From Nepenthes gracilis (lineage: Eukaryota; Streptophyta; Magnoliopsida; Caryophyllales; Nepenthaceae), in contig BSYO01000026.1 in assembly GCA_033239525.1 (NCBI GenBank), forward strand, positions 2,666,001-2,730,000: a stretch of 64,000 nucleotides of DNA, read 5' to 3'. The notes below the pieces were generated by a model that was not told where the DNA came from, did not search any database, and saw nothing but the letters and a program-made list of their open reading frames with translations. Position numbers and translations under genes: made by a program. Positions 57,760-64,000 of this stretch are shown one piece after another (positions within the stretch are counted from its first letter, which is position 1; every line of letters begins with the position of its first letter).

Positions 57760-58671
57760 TGATGGGTACATTAGTAATGGACTGACCCAAGAAAGAGGAA
57801 CGACCCAAATCCATAACGGTCTAGTTGTGCCTGGATGGTCAACGCCCACCATTGACCAGATGTACGACTAAGTGAGCCAAGAGAGACCCAAGAGCAAGAC
57901 GGACGGCTAACTCTTAGGGACGGTCAATACTTCATTGACGAAGTAGAACCAATCGACCACTTGAGAGCAAGCCTCAAGTAGGCCAAGCTCGGTTTGGCCC
58001 ACACGACCGTCCTCGACCAATAATGGTCTTCTCCCCTGATTTTGAGCTCTTCACAGAAGATAATTTCAATTGTAATGGTTATCAGTAGATTCAATGCCAA
58101 TCCCTGAAAGAAAGCGCCAGAATCCTTCTCTTGTTTGTATTAAACTTTAACGGTTACAGAACGTAGAAGAAAAATAATCAAGGCAATAACCGCTACTGCC
58201 AAAAAGGTCCCACGCCAGAAAAGGCAGCAATCTGAACAAAGCGTGAGAATCAAGTCTTTCTGCATAAGGAAGACCACCCAGCACAACAACTATAAAAGGC
58301 CATGAAGTCCTCACTCCAAGGCACACTCTCATTGGCCCACAAAAAACCTCCAATTGCCGCTACGTTCCCAATGAACACAATGCTTTGAGCCAACGCTCCT
58401 CACGAGCCTTCAAAGCCTCTCTAAACGAGGGCACTCTTACTTCACAAACACTCTCTACATTTACCTTGCATCCTTTACTCTCACATTCTTAATTCAAATT
58501 CTACTTGTTGACTTGAGAGTCAAAGTATTTTCTGTGGGACAACCTCCCGTCGTTACATAACCTCTTATTCGTAGTTGTAATATGTAGGATCTAGACTTAG
58601 TGAAACAGAGCCCGAACTCGGATAATCAACTCGACCCGAATTTGTTCAAATTTTGGATATAAAACATATTA
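57760..58671 (+). repeat. 5' LTR of element Y
   Basis: 912 bp, starting TGATGGGTACATTAG and ending AAACATATTA where the 3' copy ends GACGCATCA. A TATA box TATAAAAG is at 58291-58298. Confidence 0.75.
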
Positions 58672-58687
58672 TTGGCATCGTCTGTGG
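58672..58687 (+). other. Primer binding site of element Y
   Basis: TTGGCATCGTCTGTGG follows the LTR directly, the usual start of the internal region in Tat elements. Confidence 0.65.
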
Positions 58688-59289
58688 AAAGTTTACAAAA
58701 TGCCAACCACTTTCCTTTACTACATCTCTCGGTTTCACTCTCAAGCTCAATGTCATCAATCAGAATGGTGAACACCATGGCGTAGGCTAGCAAGCCCACT
58801 AGAGACGTGTCCTTACCCAACCAGGACCACAATGCTAGTAAGCAGGCCAACGGGGTGGTCAATGGGTGCCAGCACCCTTTTTCAAGAATCTGGCGGAGCA
58901 CAGCAAGAATAAAATGCTCCAAATGCTCTACGCCCACTAGGAAAACACATAGCAGGGGGCTTCGCCTCAAGCAGTCTCTGCTCTAAGCTCCCGGAAAGGA
59001 GGCAAGAAGAAAAAGAAGGCATCCCAAGAAGACCAAAAGGCCGGTGACACTCAGATTCTAGAGGCCTCACACTCGTTGAGCCGTTCAAGGCTTAAAGGAC
59101 ATATGGAAAGTAGGACTTGGAGGAGAGTCCGAACGGAGGAATCCCCAATATTCACGGGTAGAAGCCTACACTCGGGCTCAAGAGGAAGCCTCTAGGATCG
59201 TTAGATGTTGGTGACAATAGCCGTCCGCTTGCCATGCTAAAGAAAGAACGGGGTTAAGAACCTACCTCAACTCCAAAAGGGCGGGCAAC

Positions 59290-60300
59290 ACCACCCGCCT
59301 GCATTCACGCAGTGGAGAAGATCTTGAAGCACGTGTTTAAGGATAATGAGCATGCTGCAGATCTGGACAGATCTCCCTTCACGATAGAGATCTTGAACCG
59401 TTCCATGCCGGCCAAGTTCAAGATGCCAACTCTTGACTCTTATGTTGGGAGTGCTAATCCATGGATCACCTCAATTATTTCCGCACCCATATGAGTCTAT
59501 AAGGGTTGCAGGACACAGTCATGTGCCACTTTACGCTGAATGGAGATGCCCGCATCTGGTTCCTTCGTCTCCCATTGAGTTTGATCCGGAGCTTTCGAGA
59601 GCTCACTGACTTCTTTTTGGTGCAATATGCTTCCAACCGCTAGGAAGAGAAGCAGCCTTTGCATCTCTTTTATATCAAGTAAAAGTAGGGAGAGAATCCA
59701 CAGAAATTCCTGGATCGCTTCGTAGTAGAGGCGAGAAGAATCCCTAGGCTCACAGAAGAGATAAAACTTGGTGGTTTCATCTCTACCTTAATACATGAGG
59801 ACTTCTTTAGGCACCTAGCGCATAAGAATGCGCAAACCTTCCAGGAGGCGAAATCTATCACCAGGGTCTATGCCGCAACGAAAGAGGCTAACGAGGCTAA
59901 GCATCCCGAGTGGACTGAATAGCCTCGCCTTTTCCCAACTGTGAGAAAAAAAAGCACAGCGGCGGCGATTACTCCCACTGGAAGTAGCGTAGTACCAGAG
60001 CACTAGAACGGAGTGATTATGGGCCAATCAACTTTACGCCCCTGACTAACACATGCTCCAATGTCCTCATGCAGATCTGTGAAGAGAAGTTCTTTAGTGA
60101 CCAAAACCACTTAAGAAAGCGGAAGAAGGAAATCGCCAAACATCGTAATTTCCATCTATATTTTAGACACCTCACGTAAAATTGCAAAATGCTTCGGGAA
60201 CGCAGAAATCGAGGAGCTCATCCGGAGGAGCCACCTCTCTAGCATCTCAAAGAGGAAGGACGAGAACCTTCCTGACCACAAAACCGGATCGCAGTTGAAG
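59290..60300 (+). pseudogene. Tat gag of element Y
   Basis: FKMPTLDSYVGSANPW near 59415-59462 opens the retrotransposon gag domain. After a frame change PYESIRVAGHSHVPLYAEW is readable near 59490-59545, then LHLFYIK-like and QKFLDRFV-like pieces near 59660-59720. The C-terminal part YGPINFTPLTNTCSNVLMQI near 60020-60080 is the Tat gag signature, followed by EELIRRSHLSSIS near 60209-60246. Many stops break it. Confidence 0.7.
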
Positions 60301-60399
60301 TGGTCAATATGATCACAACACGACCGGCCAAAATCCCAGCGGATGATAAGGAACAGTAGACTGGATGAAAGAAGCAAAGCACAGAAGACAATATCATTA

Positions 60400-61150
60400 G
60401 CTTTAGCAATAATGACATGAGCCATATAATCTTCCCTTATGCAGATCCCTTATTGTATCCGTACTCGTTTCGGACAGTAGCGTTGACTACTAACTAAAAT
60501 GAGTCTTTATAGATAATGAAACTTTTCATGATTTGTTTTACCTTGATGCATTTTTTAAATTGGATTTAAAAAAAAGTTAGTTTAAACCTACCGAAGGCCC
60601 ACTCTATGGCCTTGACAACGAACCAATGGTCATTAAAGGAACAATCTACTTGAGGTCACCAGGGCGTGCAAAACGGCGAGTCGTACACTCGCTTTCTTGG
60701 TTGTTGACTTGCCCTCCGTATATAATGCTATATAGGTCGCCTGTGCCTAACAGCGTTCGGAGCTATCACATCAATAGCACACCTGAAGATGAAGTTCCTG
60801 ACAGTATGCGGCATTGGCAAACTGCTGGGTGACCAAGTCATTGGGCGGACATGTTACATATCACAGATCGTACCGAGTGGCAACACCAAGGCAACGAGAG
60901 AACTTGACCATCAAAATGAAACAACTCTACAGCAAGCGCAATCTGGTGAGATAACCGTTCTAATCACACTGAATCTGGAGGACCCAGAGAGGTGTAGGCA
61001 GATCGGAAGCTCACTCACTGGGATACTACGCAATGAGCTTATTACATTCTTATGACAGAATGCCGACATCTTTGTGTGGACCCCCGCTGACATGCTTGTG
61101 ATTCTGGCCGGAGTAATAATTCACAAGTTGGGTCTCGATCCTGACCGCAA
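60400..61150 (+). pseudogene. Protease and start of reverse transcriptase of element Y
   Basis: IISFSNNDMSHIIFPYADPL near 60390-60450 opens the protease region. GTIYLRSPGRAKRRVVHSL, then the frame of YNAIxxSPVPN and MKFLTVCGIGKLLGDQ near 60789-60835 match the end of the Tat protease, and VGRTCYISQIVPSGNTKATR follows. The last piece, NADIFVWTPADMLVILAGVI near 61060-61120 and HKLGLDPDRK, is the start of Tat RT. It is then cut by the 3' LTR. Confidence 0.7.
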
Positions 61151-61923
61151 ATAGGACCAATCGAACGCCTAAGAGCCAGGCCTCAAGTGGGCCAAGCCCA
61201 ATTTGGCCCACACGACCGTCATCAACCAGCAACGGCCTCCTCCCCTGATTCAAGTTATTCATAGAAGGCAATCTCAATTGTGCAGATTATCAGATTCAAT
61301 ACGCATCCTTGAAGGAAAGCGTCAGAATCCCCTTCCTGTCTATAGTAAACCCTAATGGTTATAGAACGTAGAAAGAAAGTAATCAAGGCAACGACCATTA
61401 CTGCCATAAAAGCCCCATGCTAGAAAAGACAGCAATCCCAACATAGTGTGAAAATTAAGCCTTTCTACATAATAAAGGCCACCTAACTCAACAACTATAA
61501 AAAGTCATAAAGTCCTTACTCCAAGGGATGTTTTTATTGGCCCACAAAAAAGTTCTCTACTGCAAAGTTCAATACTTTCAGAATACGAATGCTCTCTCTC
61601 TTTGGCTACGTTCCCCAACAAATATAGTACTTAGAGCCAACGCTCCTCACAGGCCTTCAAAGCCTCTCTTAATAAGAGCACTCTTTCATCACAAATACTC
61701 TCTCTGCATTCACCTTGTATTTTTTACTCTCTTTTTTTTTAATTGAAGTCAATTTGTTTCTTAACTTGAGTATAAGATTATTTTCGGTGGGATAACTTTT
61801 CCGTCACCTGACCTCTTATTCGTAGTTGTGGTGTGCGGAATCTGCGCTAAATGAATGGACACGAGGACCTCGGACAATTAACTCGACTCGAACCTCATTC
61901 AAACTTGGATCTAGGACGCATCA
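61151..61923 (+). repeat. 3' LTR of element Y, 5'-truncated
   Basis: Matches the 5' LTR from 57946 onward, including TATAAAAAG at 61496-61504, the CTTCAAAGCCTCTCT block and GACCTCTTATTCGTAGTTGT. The first part of the LTR is absent and the sequence joins RT directly at about 61150. Confidence 0.75.
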
Positions 61924-61928
61924 GAGAA

Positions 61929-63214
61929 TTACTCTAATTTCAATGTAATTATGTATTAAATGTGATTAATTTAGCTGTTTATTTTAGTTTGGTTTGATAT
62001 TTTTGCTTCAACTTAAGAGTTTAAATTAGCATGGTGATTACATCTAAAATACTGAGTTGAATTGGATATATATCTATAAATATAAACTCAATAATGTAAT
62101 TAATTAATTAATTAATTAATTAATTATCAAGTTTAGTAGAAATCCACTAGGCCAATATCGATTCCCGCTTCCTCCCACTTGTACAACGGGTCGACCGACT
62201 TTGGAAAATGGATGCTAAAATAGCAAGCTTGAAAGCGACGTCGTTTGGCACAATCAAACTTTGCAGAACATTTTCTAAATAATAATAATATGGAATTATC
62301 TCTCCCGACTTTAGGAAATAACAATAAGAATAATTATAATAATTGGGGCAAAGATATAGCAATGGCCGGGCTTTATAATGCATGTTAGAGCATAATTAAA
62401 ATTCTTAATTTAATCTAAAATATATTAAATTAGATTTTTATATTTTTTAATTTAAATATTGTACATAATAAATTAAAATAATATTTTTGACAAAATCAGA
62501 GTTAGTTAAAATTATTTTTTAATACTTTAGTCAGTTATATTAGTCCAAAATTTATGTTAGTAGGAAAATTCAATATTAGAGAGCGAAAAATTATAAACTT
62601 TGCTTGGTCAGACGTATTAATTTTTGTCCCAATCGATGACAGTGACTTTGATACCAACCTATAGAAATATATATATATATAGACGTATTAATTTATCTTA
62701 AAAATATCTCGATCTAAGGGAAGTCAATTTATTTCGAAAGATTAAATCTTGTAGCCCATTGACTTTGATACCAACCTATAGAAATAAGTAATAGTATAGC
62801 TAAATTAATAAAAGAATTGCAATATTAATGTATAAAATAATGGCCATAAAAGCTAATAATGTTAAAAGAAAGTCAAAAGGCAACTATAAAAGAAGAAAAT
62901 GGATAATTACAGTTTAAAATTTATGTAATTAATCTCTTTTAATTAATTTAAAAATAAAAATTAAGTCGAATAAACCGAATAAAGGGAGTAGATTTGAGCC
63001 GCGCTGGAAAGACATAACCAAAATATGAAGCTCTCGAAACAAGTGGAATATCTGTAACATTCAAGATTTTATAAAAAAATATCCAAAGAATAAACACGAT
63101 AATTACAATGTGTGGCTTTCAAAATGAACACCATAGGAAGAATTTATATTGAGAATATTTATTTATTTACTTTTATTATTGTTGTATTCTATAAATTTAT
63201 ATGTTCCTAAAGAC
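61929..63214. other. Far-upstream region of PLAC8 copy 3, no gene seen
   Basis: 61929-62030 continues the homology with 32410-32520. A seven- to eight-fold ATTA repeat lies at 62095-62127. A 27-bp direct repeat lies at 62643 and 62760. No reading frame is convincing. Confidence 0.5.
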
Positions 63215-63500
63215 AGGAGTCACAAATCGGATCTTTACGTTGAGTCGATCCGATACGGTCGATCTCCACAATCTCGAACATGAACCCTCAAAATACAATT
63301 GAAAATAAGAGGTCGGAGGATATCGAAATTCTCCCACCGTATATCCTCCGACACTCAAATCAAATCTTTTAAAATCTTGAAAGATGTATGGATGATGCGT
63401 ATATAGCGGTGTATCAGCGTTTGGATGCGTATAGCGGTGTATCGAGAGATTGAGGCTTCTATGATAAATATTTGAGATTTTATTGCGTTTGGATATTTAT
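63215..63500 (-). repeat. Tat LTR-like fragment
   Basis: AATAAGAGGTCGGAGGATAT, a CTCCCACCGTATATCCTCCG phrase and ACTCAAATCAAATC follow the order of the reversed LTR of element X (AATAAGAGGTTAGAAGAT, ACTCACTTTTCG, ACACTTAAGTCAAT). It is a further LTR end of the same broad group, on the minus strand. Confidence 0.4.
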
Positions 63501-63535
63501 TAGAGTTTTAATTACAAGGAATTGACATTATGGAT

Positions 63536-64000
63536 TGTAATATCCCAAATTTTAAAAAAAAGTATTCATAAGTTAGTTTCAATAATTATTCGTAATTACT
63601 TTTAGGCTTAAAATCTTATAATTGGACTGACATGTAGGCCTAATAAATTAGATAGATTAATGGATTGGGCCTGAATATTTGAACCGTTAATTAAAATTTA
63701 GATTAAATAGTGATTTAATTATTCGTTGTGAATTATATATATATATGAATAAATAAAATATTAAAAATTTAGGTTAAGTTCTTAAATAGAGATAATTAGA
63801 TAACTAACTAAATAATAAATATTTTAAAAAGAGATAAATAAATATACATAAATAAATATATTAAACTAATAAATAATAATAATGATAATAATAATAATAA
63901 TAAATATATTAATAAATAATAATAATAATAAATGTATTAAAAAATAATAATGGTAATAATAATAATAATAAATATATAAATAATAATAATAATAATAATA
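63536..64000 (+). repeat. gypsy LTR start, running out of the window
   Basis: TGTAATATCCCAAATTTTAA is a typical start of long plant gypsy LTRs. The rest is AT-rich and leaves the window. Confidence 0.4.
63868..64000. repeat. AAT/ATA trinucleotide microsatellite
   Basis: Long interrupted runs of AAT to the end of the window, with ATAAATATATTAATAAATA breaks. Confidence 0.9.

Larger units (their letters stand above)
57760..61923 (+). mobile_element. Tat-type Ty3/gypsy element Y, internally deleted
   Basis: It has a full 5' LTR, a Tat primer site, gag, protease and the first part of RT, then jumps directly into a 3' LTR that lacks its first 190 bp or so. RNase H, integrase and most of RT are gone. 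The 5-bp duplication GAGAA and the uninterrupted sequence of PLAC8 copy 2 at 32400 confirm both borders. Confidence 0.8.

Noticed and set aside
62133..62383. Two overlapping minus-strand frames near a GTCGACCCGTTGTACAAG phrase
   Set aside because: Short, no recognised domain, two frames equally open, AT-rich surroundings; possibly a gene scrap but not supportable.

Overview
This is a stretch of flowering-plant nuclear DNA, probably eudicot. It is AT-rich and intron-containing, and it is dominated by broken LTR retrotransposons. No rRNA, tRNA, CRISPR array, phage or bacterial gene was seen. The only intact cellular genes are three copies of one small gene on the minus strand, at 10782-12404, 30321-31915 and 54686-55979. 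Each has four exons of identical size (139, 72, 213 and 83 nt) and encodes 168 residues. They belong to the PLAC8 family (PLANT CADMIUM RESISTANCE / FW2.2-like cell number regulator). Start, stop, all splice sites and the CCxxxxCPC motif are intact in all three. By hand count the proteins differ at 26 to 28 of 168 positions pairwise. They form a tandem cluster spread apart by repeat DNA, about 18 kb and 24 kb between neighbours.

Region by region: 1-4510 is a decayed plus-strand Ty1/copia element (gag to RNase H, then a probable 3' LTR). 5845-7330 is a minus-strand copia RT-RNase H remnant. 8194-8828 is a tandem array of five 127-bp units. 9790-10660 is repetitive. 10660-12600 is PLAC8 copy 1. 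12840-26020 is a Ty3/gypsy complex: LTR, RT/RNase H with an internal tandem duplication, integrase, LTR, then a second copy of the integrase-LTR block. 27050-27605 is a 136-bp tandem repeat. 29930-30110 holds a minus-strand gypsy integrase scrap. 30180-32560 is PLAC8 copy 2.

From 32560 to 54492 lie two large Tat-type gypsy elements, called X and Z here, joined head to head near 46000. X is on the minus strand and is itself interrupted by a young copia element (37149-42282). Z is on the plus strand and is interrupted by a probable solo LTR (46348 to about 48390). Both carry antisense reading frames placed opposite to pol, each behind a TATA-like promoter. 54530-56305 is PLAC8 copy 3. A third Tat element, Y (57760-61923), sits in the upstream region of copy 3, bounded by a 5-bp target duplication GAGAA; it has lost most of pol. 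The window ends in further LTR fragments and AAT microsatellite.

The three PLAC8 genes probably act as small cysteine-rich membrane proteins in metal handling or organ-size control; this rests on family knowledge, not on this sequence. The retroelement parts do not work with them. However, element Y and a separate insertion of about 1.3 kb have displaced the far-upstream sequence of copy 3 relative to copy 2.
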